Below, in pieces: positions 33,553 to 44,837 of a DNA stretch of 64,000 nucleotides; the stretch's first letter is position 1, and every line of letters begins with the position of its first letter. The translations under genes were made by a program, and so were the position numbers. The notes under the pieces were generated by a model. That model had not been told where the DNA came from. It searched no databases and worked only from the letters and a program-made list of their open reading frames with translations. This DNA comes from Pteria penguin (lineage: Eukaryota > Mollusca > Bivalvia > Pterioida > Pteriidae): assembly GCA_035048485.1 (NCBI GenBank), contig CM068589.1:3598501-3662500 (forward strand), read 5' to 3'.

Positions 33553-34247
33553 TCATTCTTTCCCTGCTTGAACCTGAGACAGTACGGCGCCTATCCCACG
33601 ATTACTTGCGTCTGCGTCCAAGATGAAAGTTTCTTTAAAGTCAGGATATGCTAGAATCGGTGACTGTGTTAATTTGGTCTTTAACAGATCAAAAGCATTC
33701 TGGCACTCTTCTGACCACTGGAATTTCTTGTTGTTTGTAAGCGCGTGCAACGGCTTCGCTATTGCAATGAAGTCTTTGATAAAACGTCTATAATAGCTAC
33801 AAAACCCAATGAATGAAGTTCTCGTGTATTTGTTGGTTCAATCCAAGTTTTGATACTCTCTATCTTCTTGGGATCTGTTGCAACTCCATGCTCGGAAATA
33901 ATATGCCCCACGTATTCTACCTCTTCGGCAAGGTTCACTTCTTGGCCTTAAGCTTTAAACCAGCTCCTGACAATCGTTCGAAGACCTTCGTTAGATTCTG
34001 TACCATCTCATCAAATGATTTACCAAGCACGATGATGTCTTCGAGATAAACTAGGCAAGTTTTTTCATTGCAACCCACCTAATACTGTCTCCATCAGTCG
34101 TTCAAAGGTTGCCGGGGCATTGCATAGCCCGAATGGCATTACCTTGAACTGAAAAAGCCCTCGTTTTGTTATAAAAGCTTTCTTTTGTCTGTCTCGTGGT
34201 TCCACTTCTACCTGCCAGTACCCAGAGGATAAATCCAGGGTCGAAAA
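33553..34247 (-). pseudogene. Gypsy reverse transcriptase and RNase H start, inactivated
   Basis: [19 protein letters not shown] and [17 protein letters not shown] are clear RT blocks. The stretch before FSTLDL has an in-frame TAA. After VLGGLQ the frame is lost, then resumes as CLVYLEDIIVLGKSFDEM: the catalytic box reads YLED where YLDD is required. Later FQWSEECQNAFDLLKTKLT and FILDADASNRGIGAVLSQ belong to the RT connection and RNase H. A TGA follows QAGKE near 33550. Confidence 0.92.
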
Positions 34248-35462
34248 TTAACATGCTCCTGATAGATGGTCCGGTGTCTCATCTATCCTAGGTAATGGGT
34301 ATGCATCTTTTATCGTTGCATCGTTCAACTTGCGATAATCTACGCAAAATCTTGTTGCTCCGTCTTTCTTTCTAACCAGAACAATGCCTGAAGCCCAAGG
34401 GCTTGTCGATGGCTCAACAACATCTCGTTTAAGCATGTCGTTGATGTGTTGATCCACAGTTCCTTCTAGATGCATTGGTGTTCTCCTCAGATGTTGTCTG
34501 AAGTCAAGCCCGATCACACCATTCACATTTATATCTGCAACCAAAACCGGTGTTTTATAGACTTTGTTAGCAATACTCAGCGGTATTGTAGTTCGGCCCA
34601 TAATATTTAATGGTTCATTGTTCGCCGTGACTACCTTACAGGTTACCTGCTGCAGGGCTCCGATGCTTACATCAGATTTGCAAACATATTTATATACCTC
34701 TTCCGATATCAATGAAAGTGTAGCTCCAGTGTCTACCAGCATTTGTATTTCCTTGTCACTAACGTACGCTGGTACAAATATACCAGCTTCGTCCTTGGTA
34801 CTATTGAATCCCACTTTACTTGTTATTTGAGCTTGCTTGCCAGTTGCCTGATTATTCTTTTCTTCATGCTGCTTCCCATCAGTTGTCTTTTTCTTTCTGC
34901 ATTCCCTTTGAATGTGTCCCTTGCGTCCGCAGTTGAAGCATTTAGCATTTTTCTTCCAATCACTACGAGAGTTATTCGACTCCTTTTCTTTTGCTTTATT
35001 GTCATTCTTACAGGTTTCTTTTAATGTGCTTATCTCAGTCCTCATCAATTCCATCGATTTTGATAGTTCAATAAGCAAGGCTTGTAATTCTGTAGTGCTC
35101 TTATCATTTTCAGAGACATCTTTCTCACTCGCCACTGACTTCAGGATGCTTTTCGATCCAGTTATTTTGTTTTCAGCTTTCACATATGCTTCTAATTCAA
35201 CAGCATGTCGTACAGCATTATTCAAGCTGTTTGGTCTAGCTTGCTTTATTCTGAGCCGTAAATCTGAGTCCACGAGAGCGTCAATGAAATGATCCTTCGC
35301 CAACGTTTCTCTCACGTCTGCTGGTACCGTAGGGTACGCCAAATTTGCGAGTCTCGTTATATGTTGTGCGAGCTCTGTGTAAAGTTTCAGATGCTTTTTG
35401 GCGTCGCTCTCTGAGTTGTATTCTGTATAACTCCATCTGATCAGGCGGGGCAAATATCTCAC
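34248..35462 (-). pseudogene. Gypsy gag C-terminus, protease and RT start
   Basis: A 404-codon open frame. It has a Gag-like helical region, a coiled region rich in Glu/Lys, and the zinc knuckle CFNCGRKGHIQREC (C-x2-C-x4-H-x4-C). The protease active site is MLVDTGATLSLISEEV, and the RT fingers follow as FCVDYRKLNDATIKDAYPLP. Gag and Pol are in one frame here, with no frameshift site between knuckle and protease. Confidence 0.93.
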
Positions 35463-36054
35463 TTAAAGCTTGTACCAGCGTAGTATAATCCATCTGAGTG
35501 TCGCTCGCTATATTAACACACATGCGCTAATCATCTTAACGACACAGAAAGCAAAAGTCCTTTTTCCCTATATGTCCATTGGCACAATGTGGCACATGCC
35601 TCCAAATGAGACTTGTATTCCATCCATGATGTCGTGCCATCGTAAGTTGCAGGGTTGACTTTTGGTATGCTTTTAAATCCCCGGTCATCCGCGTTTTCAA
35701 TAGGCTGACTTCTATCTGGTGATTGTATACGCCTGCGTCTCATTGTAATGTTAGGCTCATGACTTATGTTAGGTGTCGTGCTCGATGCAGGGGTTCTAGA
35801 TGTTGGTTCCTGGTTAAGGTATCTACTAGATCATATCGCTCATTGAGCTCGTCCTGCCGAAATTGCACAGACTTCTGTCCAGTTTGAGTTGTCCTGGCAT
35901 CCTCGCCAGAGTTGCTGCTATAAGGATCCCTGGCTGCCGTTCGATTTCTTGCTCTGGTTGTACTAGCAGGAGTTGAGTGCTCAATTTCACTCTGATTCAA
36001 TCTTATGTGTTCTTCGAGCCCACAAATGGTAGCATTTAACTCTTCTATATTCAT
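35281..36054 (-). pseudogene. Gypsy gag N-terminal part, frameshifted
   Basis: Starts MNIEELNATICGLEEHIRLN at 36054, 80 bases inside the 5' LTR boundary. It continues in other frames as IPKVNPATYDGTTSWMEYKS (35531-35743) and VNIASDTQMDYTTLVQAL (35281-35523). At least two frame changes lie between 35760 and 35460. Confidence 0.85.
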
Positions 36055-36107
36055 TTTTTCCCTCAGTGTGTCTGGTAAATTGGTAACAATCGGCGCTCAG
36101 TATTATT

Positions 36108-36125
36108 ATCCCAACGCTGCCACCA
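36108..36125 (-). other. Primer-binding site of the gypsy element
   Basis: On the - strand, TGGTGGCAGCGTTGGG begins eight bases after the 5' LTR end. It starts with TGG, as a site complementary to a tRNA 3' CCA end should. The tRNA species is not assigned. Confidence 0.65.
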
Positions 36126-36133
36126 TAAAATTG

Positions 36134-37012
36134 TGTGACGTGCAACCCCTGTTAACGGTGGAGATATAAGTCCACAATTTGAGCTGAGCTTCCTGCTCAA
36201 ACATTGATTGGTGGGAACCCCAGAATATAATCTAGGGAACTGAGCTAAACTGATATGAATAAATGATTACTTAATATATACAAAAATCACTAATGTATCA
36301 ATAAGATAAATAAGAAGTTCCTATCTGGGCTCCTATTTACATAAAAACTATACACGTTAAAAGTACTCAAATAAATACTGTGAGCGGTACTTTCTGGCTA
36401 AGTAACAGTGGCTCACTCTGTCTCAGTAACAGTGGCTCACTCCGGCTCAGTAACAGTGGCTCACTCTGGTATCTATAGTATCGACAGGGGTTATGGTTAG
36501 ATTTCCGAGTATTGGAATCCAGCGCGCTTTTAGAAGGTAGCTAAGGTTCATTCGGTTATGTCTCACCTATTCCCGTAAATATTTTGAGAAAGACGTGTTT
36601 ACTGTTCTAAGACTAGACTTCGACTGACTCGCATTCAGAAGTCCGCTTGCTTATATAACCGCTGAATGAATTTGATTGGCCGGAATCCCTAATTTCTGAT
36701 TGGCTAACAGTAGTGGTAATTTCAATCCGTTTTCTCTATCAGTAATTTAGCTGGAATTAACTCTGACATTAAGAATTCTTATAATGTTATTCTAAACGGA
36801 AGGTACCTATCGGAAATATGTAACAAGAATAATTTAGGCTATACTATTCTACTCACTGAATTAACTTGTGTATGACTGATATGTGAGGATTACTCAGTTA
36901 ATAACAATATAAATTATATACAACGACAAATATATACAACGACTACGATATCCAGTATAGGTTTCTCAGAATACTACATAAAAATTATATCTGATGTAGT
37001 GTTTTCGTCACA
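36134..37012 (-). repeat. 5' LTR of the gypsy element (879 bp)
   Basis: Same ends and body as the 3' LTR. The 24-bp minisatellite has only about three units (36402-36475). The promoter-like TTATATAA lies near 36651-36658 on the - strand, followed by a pyrimidine-poor stretch where transcription would begin. Confidence 0.95.
36648..36660 (-). promoter_or_regulatory. TATA-like box of the 5' LTR
   Basis: GGTTATATAAGC on the - strand, conserved in both LTRs (also 30414-30425). Its place, about 360 bases before the inner LTR edge in this copy, fits a U3 promoter. The start site is not directly visible. Confidence 0.5.
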
Positions 37013-37534
37013 GTTTCTTTTAAAACATGTAAAATTGTACATGAGGAACACCTTTGCTTACTATCTACCAAGCTTTCTCAAATTTAATCTTGATGTAGTG
37101 AAGACAAAGTTACAAATATGAAATTATCAATATATCAAAAATGTATATGAGATGCTTTTTTCACTAAAAAACATAGTTCTAAGTAAGTAAAAAAATAAAA
37201 ATAGAAAAGTAAATATCAGTCAGGCATACAGGAAGCCAAAACAGCAACACTTCCTCACACATTCTTCCCCTAGATACCAGAGACTTAGAGAGACTATACA
37301 CTTCAATATAAAAACTGATAGTATAAAGACCTATGTAATTAAAATAGTGTTTGCATATCGTTTGTTGAGTTACATTAGAATGTGATTTATTAACAAAATA
37401 GAATTATAGAAGGATGTGTGTTAATGACATTGTACAATGCAATTCTAACAAATAGGTGTCAATGGTAATAAATTAATAATCTGTCCCAGAACATCAAGGA
37501 AATAAATATTCTATCCTTCAAAGATCTGAAAATA
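37013..37534. other. Unassigned flank of the gypsy element
   Basis: AT-rich, no gene or repeat recognised apart from the sequence joining the GTTT target duplication. Confidence 0.4.
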
Positions 37535-38115
37535 AATAATAAATATAGAACATATATACCTTTTAATTTAGTGCACCATATGCGCATTTCGAAAAGTTAT
37601 GTCTCTGCAGTGATGCTCGTGGATGAATGATTGGAAATCTAAAAAATATCGAAATACGAAGAGCAGTGTTGCAGTCAAATTGACCAAAAAGTGAACCAAA
37701 GAATCTATCTAAGGACGGAGCTATGCATGAGGGAGATACTCCTTAGTTTTAGAATGATTTCTTTAATTTGATGACTGAAAATTTGAAGTATATATTTCAT
37801 GTCAGTACGAAAGCAGTGAAAACTAAACTTATGATGTTCTCGGGGAAATCAGTCCACCAGCAGAGACACCGGCCTAGTGGTTATAATAAATATATAACAT
37901 ATATACCTTTCAATTTAGTGCACCATATGCGCATTTCGAAAAGTTATGTCTCTGCAGTGATGCTCGTGGATGAATGATTGGAAATCTCAAAATATATTGA
38001 AATACGAAGAGCAGTGTTGCAGTCAAATTGACCAAAAAGTGAACCAAAGAATCTATCTAAGGACAGAGCTAGGCATGAGGGAGATACTCCTTAGTTTTAG
38101 AATGATTTCTTTAAT
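37535..38115 (+). repeat. ~340-bp tandem repeat, locus 1
   Basis: Two units (about 37540-37882 and 37886-38115, the second incomplete). Each contains GTGCACCATATGCGCATTTC, GTCTCTGCAGTGATGCTCGT, AGTGAACCAAAGAATCTATC and GGGAGATACTCCTTAG. The first unit also has the linker ending GACACCGGCCTAGTGGTTAT. The same unit recurs three times at 56700-57440. Confidence 0.85.
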
Positions 38116-38879
38116 TATCTGACTCTACCACATTTGCCAGGCCCCACCTCAGAATCAAATGGTCATCCGCTAATGTACCAAGTATTCGGTATACAGTCTC
38201 AATACAGGAAGATTTATGTTTCTTAAAATTTTCAACATAAGAAAGTGACTACGATTACTAGGGAAGAATTTCTAAGGATTCTGCCATTTTACTGCATATT
38301 TATACAACTTGTAAACACATTTTGGTGTTATAAAGTCTTTCTATGTTCGGTGAAATGGATGGGTGGGGGTAGGGATAAGAAACAGGGGCTTTGTAAGCAT
38401 TTAACAATGTTGATATCGACTTAGAGATCAGAGGTCAAGAACTTTGTTTTTGCTGACACCTGTGTTTACCATAGACGTCCATGTTCCACAGGTACAAATT
38501 GTTCTCATTTTCTTGGATGTGGATAAAAAGTATAATTGTTGTATAATAGTTATTGTCTAAGGAGTAGAGTAATAATGACGTTATCCCTGATCTTAATGCT
38601 TGCAGTGTTGAATCATTTTCTCTTCAGTAAAAATGACCATAAAATAAAACTATAAATGAACATGTTCAATAATGATTTTTTTGGTTTATTTGCATGCACA
38701 GCGACGAAAATATCCGACCTGTTGGCTTTCGTGCAATACTAGTGTCTGCAGAAGAAATGAGCACTATTACCGTGGAGAACGTCGGTTATCTCACCTAGAT
38801 GAATAATATCGAGATTTTTTTATAAGGAAAATCCTGTCATACCTGTGGTTCGTCATCCTTAATTGTACTTTGCTCTATT
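38116..38879. other. Unassigned sequence
   Basis: No gene seen. Begins with CAGGCCCCACCTCAGAATCA, which resembles the inverse of part of the possible repeat at 28735. Confidence 0.4.
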
Positions 38880-39240
38880 AAGGTGGTCCACCGGACCTGT
38901 TTGTTCATTGCTGCATTTTCATATTCTCCTGGTATGGTCAGGGTCTAGATACAATGCCCGGATGCTACAGATCTGAATGCATACAACATGCAATATATTT
39001 AAAAATTTTGCAGTATATGTGTCCCTCAATAGAAGTATGAGGTAGGGATTGATTTTTTTGAACGGATTTTTGAAAGGAAAGTTCTTTGTCTATTTATACA
39101 CGTCATCTAATCTGAAAACTGGCCTTTCACCATAAAAAGCCGGTGTTTTGAGAAAATTTTACGGGAGCGAAGTTGACCAGGTCAACCTCACTTCCGTATG
39201 TTAAATGAATATTAAACGAACGTCTGACCAAATTGCTCTT
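38880..39240 (+). repeat. Dispersed repeat shared with 54990-55230
   Basis: The block around TTGAACGGATTTTTGAAAGG and AAAGTTCTTTGTCTATTTAT matches, with many changes, 55140-55185 (TTGAACGGATATCTGGAAGG and AAAGTTCCTCGTATATTTAA). Starts with AAGGTGGTCCACCGGACCTG. No coding capacity. Confidence 0.5.
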
Positions 39241-40759
39241 ACAGAGCTCCCGCCCGTGGTATACAAGAAAGAAGTCATGCAACCGTGACAATTGATCGAA
39301 GACACGACAAAGGCAACTTGGCGTCGCAAACAGAAGTACATGTTATTATCTAAATATATTTCATTTTGTTTTTTGTTTTTTCATTTTTTTTTTGAAGTAG
39401 CATACATAAATAATACAAAGTTAGTTATAACAATAGATCACATGATACTGTAATTTTAAATGCATTTTGCCACGAAAAGGTCCCCCAACCCACCGTGCGT
39501 AACGTAAATAAACAAAGTTGAACGAACAAATTGCATTACATGTAGTTGTTATTTAGATATTGTAATATGACCAGGTATGACATACATCTTAATGTAAAAA
39601 TAGTACCGTGTGTTTAGTTGTACTTGTAACGAACCCATCTTTTCCATGAAAATGTAAAAAGGTGAGATATAGGTAATTTGAAACCTTACGATATTAGGTA
39701 ATACTATCCTTTCACCAAATTACAAGAGCCAAATTCAAATACTCCACAACAGACTACACATTTTGGAAGCATAATATTATTCATAGATGTATATTTTACT
39801 GTAAACAAATAAACATCAGTTTACACATCCGTTTGTTGACACGTCTTTTTGAGTCTTCGAATAAGTAATATACAAACAGGAAATGGTGTAGATTGAAGAC
39901 AAAATCTTCAAAATTATGCACAAGGTTCTGTTCACGATCCTACATAGTGTGTACACGAAAAATGTTATTTGTAAAGTATGAGACTCATTGAACTTACAGT
40001 TTTGAATGAAAAAGGGAGAGGGTTACCAATCTAAAGTGTTATGTGGTAACTGTACAGCCATGAAAAGTATCTGCCTGTTACTTTGCTAGGAAAGATTTTT
40101 TATGATATAAGAGATCTGTCTGCAAGGGGGAGGGGAAGGGCTCCTATCATCCGCACCACCAATGTCCCTTTTCTCTGAATCCGCAAACGGAGAACCATCC
40201 AGATTGATTATTTTCTCGATTTGGAATTGGGGGGGGTTACAGTTTTGCCCCAGCCCTTTCATTACTTATAGATACACTCCAAGTTATATTGGGCAAGCAA
40301 TGCAGTGTTAAATTGTGAAAGATTAAAAAGATATAAAGGTTCCAGCCTTCAAAAGACTTGTGCATAAAACTTCCAAACGATTAGTGTCATCCCGTCCCAA
40401 GACCCCACCCTCTTCTGACATCTGAGTTCATTTTATTTTATCGTATTTTGTTTATTTCAAGTACAAACAGTCTTCATCCATAATATTGAGAAAACAGAAG
40501 ACTAAATGACACTTTTGTGATAATTTATATTATTATTGACGGGCTAGTGCATTATTAATACAAATTCAAAAACTATCAACATTTTTAGCTAAACATTCTG
40601 CGTTTTATAACACGAATGCTCCAGCGGTAAATAAACATAGCTGTCATTGCCCTATCCCCGGGGTCACATGATGAGGCTTAGGGGATATACTTGCTGTTGA
40701 ATTTTGATAATTATTACAAGGTCTAAATAAACATTTATAACAACATGGTTTGTTATACA
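39241..40759. other. Unassigned intergenic sequence
   Basis: No ORF, splice-bounded exon or recognised repeat. Short G- and C-rich runs near 40130 and 40230. Confidence 0.4.
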
Positions 40760-41079
40760 CAATCTAACTATCAGGAAATGGGTTCGTGAATGCTATTTTA
40801 GTATATCAATTGAGAAGTAGAATCTCGACAATAATAAGTACATTACATTCAATTTAAAAGTATCTTTTCTGAAAAGCTTTGTTTCCATTTTAAGGCATAT
40901 TCTTATTTTTGTAGTACACCAGGATGTAATCAATTTGAATACAATAGTCACTGTAATGTACCGTTAAGAAGGGAATCAATCAACGCGGGAAACGATGAGT
41001 TAAGCATATATGTAGTGCATAAAAATGTCCGTGTTTTATGTATTACATAATATTTTATGACGAGACTAAACTCTTCAAG
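40760..41079 (+). promoter_or_regulatory. Upstream block of copy B, conserved with copy C
   Basis: Shares AAATGGGTTCGTGA, ACAATAATAAG, CTTTTGAAAAGC-like text followed by TTTGTTTCCATTT, and GTACACCAGGATG with 60850-61090 in the same order and spacing. The last 45 bases (TATTACATAA-ATTT) also resemble the sequence before copy A's ATG. The conservation may reflect recent duplication as much as regulatory function. Confidence 0.55.
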
Positions 41080-41290
41080 ATGCATTACTTCGTATATGCG
41101 TATAGAATGTATTTTATTTGTGTTCTGATAAAGGATTCCCCTGTATTCTTGTGTCCGACAAATGAATCTTTATGGACCGAGAGAAGTTTTGTATATAACT
41201 GCACGGCCCCGTTAACGTATCATTGCGTACTGACAAATCATGGTACAGTGGAGGAGTTTTGTTTGATACCATGGGCACTACAACCAAAAA
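41080..41290 (+). CDS. Receptor-like gene copy B, exon 1 (signal peptide and 4-Cys module)
   Basis: Start chosen because this ATG aligns with that of copy C and opens a signal-peptide-like sequence, MHYFVYAYRMYFICVLIKDS. The module follows: CPTNESLWTERSFVYNC and YHCVLTNHGTVEEFCLIPW. There are two N-glycosylation sequons (NES, NCT). Donor AAAAA|GTAAGA, phase 1, 211 bases. The predicted product is exported and anchored by the helix in exons 5-6. A recognition role at the cell surface is an inference; no named domain was recognised. Confidence 0.85.
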
Positions 41291-42421
41291 GTAAGAGACA
41301 TTATCATCATTTGTCGGATTTAAGTTTGACATGACAGGTAAGCTAGGACTTGATAAGCCTAACTACATATAAATCCATAGTTATAAATCAATCAAACATA
41401 TTACAAATTATATAACTTTTAAATGTATTAGTATTACCTTATTCATCACGGGTTACTTTGTCTTTTTCATAAGGCCAAACAAAATAAAAAAAAAAAAGAA
41501 TAAAAATAAATAAATAAAATAAAATAAAAATTAAAGAAAAAAAGGAGAAAGATCCGCCTTTCGTCTACTGTCATCATATTTAACGATCAATAACAACAGA
41601 GTTATGTGTAACTTCAAATATAATTTACAGTATAGGCTTATCATGTAGGTGTCTGGTAACAATTCCTCAAAATCATCCTGAATTCAAACAAAGTGTAAAT
41701 TTAAAGCTTGAATCTCAAAATCTTGTATATTGAATTATTTGTTTTATTGCTAAAACTGATTTTGGTCATATAATATTGTTATGAGTGTAATAAACAACGG
41801 TTCGGCACATGTGTGACTGGTGAGTTGGGGTTCTTACACTTCTAAAATACTCAATCTACTTTTTGTTCACTTGAATTATAATAGTGTTAATAGATTAATG
41901 CTTTTTCTTTTAAATGAATTTGGTTTGAATTAAATTACTTTATAAATATTTGGATTTTCACAGTTGTGGTCTTGAACATCAAAACACGAGGTGTAAGTTG
42001 TCAGAATGCGCATAAGAGTCCATGCATTAATTCAGGCTTATGTAAAGATGATTAAATCAAAGTTACTAACACTTGAATAATCTGTTTTGTAAAATCATCT
42101 GTCACAATTAAAGAGACTCAATAAAGTAAACGCCCTGTCAGTTTATGTGGAAACAACTTACTTGAATGAATCTCTAAAACAATAAATTCCTACTTAAATA
42201 TCCGACTTAAAGAACATACTTAACATCACTTCTACTCTTATAATGTAATTGTTATATTGTCCAAGTAAAGACGGATAATATACTGTGTTTACTATAAAAA
42301 AAAAAAACTCGCTCAACAACCACTAAGTTCAAAAGAAGGTGTAAAATATGAATCCAGTATCGGTGATTCATAATTCAAATATGTAAATTCAAATAAGTTA
42401 TTAAGGTATAATTTAATAATC

Positions 42422-42537
<116 letters not shown>

Positions 42538-42760
42538 TAAAATTATAATAATCCTATCCTGTATCGTTAACATTGCATCCAACAGCTGTAACACTGACGC
42601 AGTTGTATAACTGTTTAATGGAGCATATACTTTTCTTCAGTATTCATGTCTGCAAGACTACTAGGATCTAAATAGATATAGTGTTTTTCAAGAAATAGTT
42701 TCTTTCTTTTGAACACATTGTTATTCTAAGTGTTACCATATTGCGTGTTGCTCTTTTCAG

Positions 42761-42898
42761 ATTGCCCTCTATTTGATACTAGCAAAACAGCATTCTTTGA
42801 AACTTGGAATTGTACACATAATATGCCACGGAATAATAGCACATGTGCAGATGAATTACTGCCAAACGAGGTGTACGTAACGAACGAACTTTACAAAT
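42761..42898 (+). CDS. Receptor-like gene copy B, exon 2 (3-Cys module)
   Basis: Acceptor GCTCTTTTCAG, donor AAAT|GTACGT. Encodes CPLFDTSKTAFFETWNC, THNMPRNNSTCADELLP and NEVYVTNELYK. Sequons NCT and NNS. 138 bases, as in copy C, six longer than in copy A. The T left at the end gives TAT (Tyr) with exon 3, or TGC (Cys) if spliced straight to exon 4. Confidence 0.88.
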
Positions 42899-43267
42899 GT
42901 ACGTTTCTTTGATTTGTTTAAACTTGATATGTCAACAATATGTTACATTGCATTTACAAATGATGTAAGAAAAACTATTAATAGCATTGGAGGTTCAATA
43001 GCTTTTCTATGATGTGCTATTGTTTCACCTTTTGTGCGAATTGTTTGTAACGGCAATTTAAAAGTACTGAATACAAATGTAAAGCATAAAATCATTTTTG
43101 TTTGATTCATATACCAACTCTTTTTGTGTGAAGAATACATCACACATTATCCCCCTCAAATGGGATATCTTTTTTGTGATTAAATAGTAAAGACCTTTTC
43201 ATCATTGCATATTTGTACGTGTGAATAAGTATACGACTTCTAAAGAATACTGCAATAATGTTTGCAG

Positions 43268-43313
43268 ATCCAGTATGTTTTCTCGGACGGCAGCTTCAAA
43301 GAATTAGTTCGAT
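43268..43313 (+). CDS. Receptor-like gene copy B, exon 3 (possible cassette)
   Basis: Acceptor TTTGCAG, donor CGAT|GTAAGT. Encodes YPVCFLGRQLQRISS. It ends in phase 2, whereas exon 4 of this copy needs phase 1, so including this exon shifts the frame. Splicing exon 2 to exon 4 keeps it. The exon is conserved with copy A, so it was functional in the ancestor. Confidence 0.65.
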
Positions 43314-43554
43314 GTAAGTTTGTTAAAATGTTGGAAAATTTTGCATATTTATTTAGCTTGAAACGAATAAACATACTGAAAACCACTTGTAAAATTCATT
43401 AGATACAAAATACACTTTACAACTATTCTACAGGCTTATAAAATAATCAGCTGTTATATTTTGGACAGTGTTGGATATTTTAACAATGACAGAACATTTG
43501 TTACTTTGAGATATTTTGTTTACATTGTTTCACATGAACGTTGTTATGAAGGTC

Positions 43555-43690
43555 TTAATAGACTCAACGGAACCTCTATTTTGGATGTTTCTTCCGAAAC
43601 ACAGGATACCGGTGCACAAATGACGGGAATCGAACCCGAAACCTCCAGGTTCACGAGCCGACGACCTCATCCACTACGCCACGCGGGCTT
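43555..43690 (-). mobile_element. tRNA-like SINE head in intron 3 of copy B
   Basis: On the - strand GCCCGCGTGGCGTAGTGGAT (A-box) and GGGTTCGATTCCC (B-box) with tRNA-like spacing. It continues with GTGCACCGGTATCCTGTG, as in the SINE family of this window. The acceptor stem does not close, so it is not a functional tRNA gene. Confidence 0.75.
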
Positions 43691-43865
43691 TATAAGAGGA
43701 AGGGAAGCAAACGGATAAAATAAATAAAAAAGCAAGATATCCAAATAGAAATATCCCTAGGTAAAACAACAATACATTTGTTAGATGAAGCAAACTTGTT
43801 GATTTGTTCATGAAATATAACCTAAATTTCACTGCAAATTATAAACTTAAGAACCCATAACACAG

Positions 43866-43979
43866 GCCTGTCTGACATGAAAGGAGCTATGATTGCATTC
43901 AATTACTCGTTATTATCTAGCATGTCATATTCCAGAACTGAAACCCTTTTGGACAACGACACAGACATGACAGCGTTAG
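43866..43979 (+). CDS. Receptor-like gene copy B, exon 4 (stalk)
   Basis: Acceptor ATAACACAG, donor TTAG|GTATTA. The frame that matches copy A reads LSDMKGAMIAFNYSLLSSMS and then YSRTETLLDNDTDMTAL. 114 bases, one more than copy A, and needing one base from the previous exon. This fits exon 2 but not exon 3. Confidence 0.75.
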
Positions 43980-44113
43980 GTATTACGTTATATACATCTG
44001 ATTCGTTTAACACAATTTCTCTATAATCTAATCACTTGAGAACTGATTATCTTTTTTACCTTTTTTAACGTCCTACATAATGGTGTTATACATATAGTTT
44101 TAGTGGACATTCA

Positions 44114-44200
44114 TCGTGGGTATGGCTAGTCAAACGTTAGACGCTTACTCTGTGGGTATCTGGTCTCAACACTGGCTCCCTCAGTTGTCAGTGAATGTCC
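44114..44200 (+). repeat. Diverged tail motif in intron 4 of copy B
   Basis: GGGTATGGCTAGTCAAACG, TTAGACGCTTACTCTGTGGG and TATCTGGTCTCAACACTGG follow the block order of the PLE-type tail motif. The position in intron 4 equals that in copy A. Confidence 0.55.
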
Positions 44201-44652
44201 ATCGTGGTTTGTGGTTGATTGGGTCACAATGACATTGCATCAAATACCTTCAGGTTTTACTTTATTGCTTATTAACTTTTTTATATTCATTAATAATTAT
44301 TACTATTACATTTGTTCTCAACCACCCCTATTGTGTAACTAGTGTTATATATGTCCGTCCTAAGTCGGTGCCTCAACTGCATTATTTTGTCTTTCTATGT
44401 CTAAATTATTTTCTATATCCTATCTGTGATGCCTTCTGTCAGAAGACTAAGTCAGCCGTCTTTATGCTTTCTTTTGCTATTACCTATTCATGCACAGATA
44501 TTTCTATGTCTCAATTCCCTGTTTCATATACTGTAATATACTATACTACAGACGCATAAAATAACAACACTGAACTTAACCAATCACTAATCATATATTG
44601 AAATAGCTTAGTTTTAGCGCTTTAAATATTTTTGAAATATCATTTTTTACAG

Positions 44653-44697
44653 AAACTAAAGAATTTCCACTTATAGTTATCATCATATCTGCCGTTG
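44653..44697 (+). CDS. Receptor-like gene copy B, exon 5 (start of transmembrane helix)
   Basis: Acceptor CATTTTTTACAG, donor GTTG|GTAAGA. Encodes TKEFPLIVIIISAV. Phase 1 in and out. Confidence 0.85.
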
Positions 44698-44727
44698 GTA
44701 AGAAATTACATACATTGTTATTGTCTT

Positions 44728-44748
44728 TTGTTGTTGTTGTTATTATCA

Positions 44749-44836
<88 letters not shown>
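44728..44836. repeat. (TTG)n(ATT)n(GTT)n compound microsatellite
   Basis: Three trinucleotide blocks in series just after exon 5. Poly-Ile and poly-Thr open frames over it are artefacts. Confidence 0.97.

Positions 44837-44837
<1 letters not shown>

Larger units (their letters stand above)
29683..37012 (-). mobile_element. Ty3/gypsy LTR retrotransposon, complete but inactive
   Basis: Two long terminal repeats begin TGTGACG and end CGTCACA (29683-30775 and 36134-37012), with GTTT directly outside each end, consistent with a 4-bp target duplication. Between them, on the - strand, lie gag, a CCHC zinc knuckle, aspartic protease, reverse transcriptase, RNase H, integrase and a zinc-finger extension, the Ty3/gypsy order. 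Numerous stops and frameshifts and a mutated RT catalytic box show that it is dead. LTR unique parts differ at scattered single bases, so the insertion is moderately young but not recent. Confidence 0.95.

Noticed and set aside
32951..35292. Several + strand ORFs across the gypsy element
   Set aside because: Antisense of gag-pol; none has a domain, while the - strand shows the full set of retroelement motifs.
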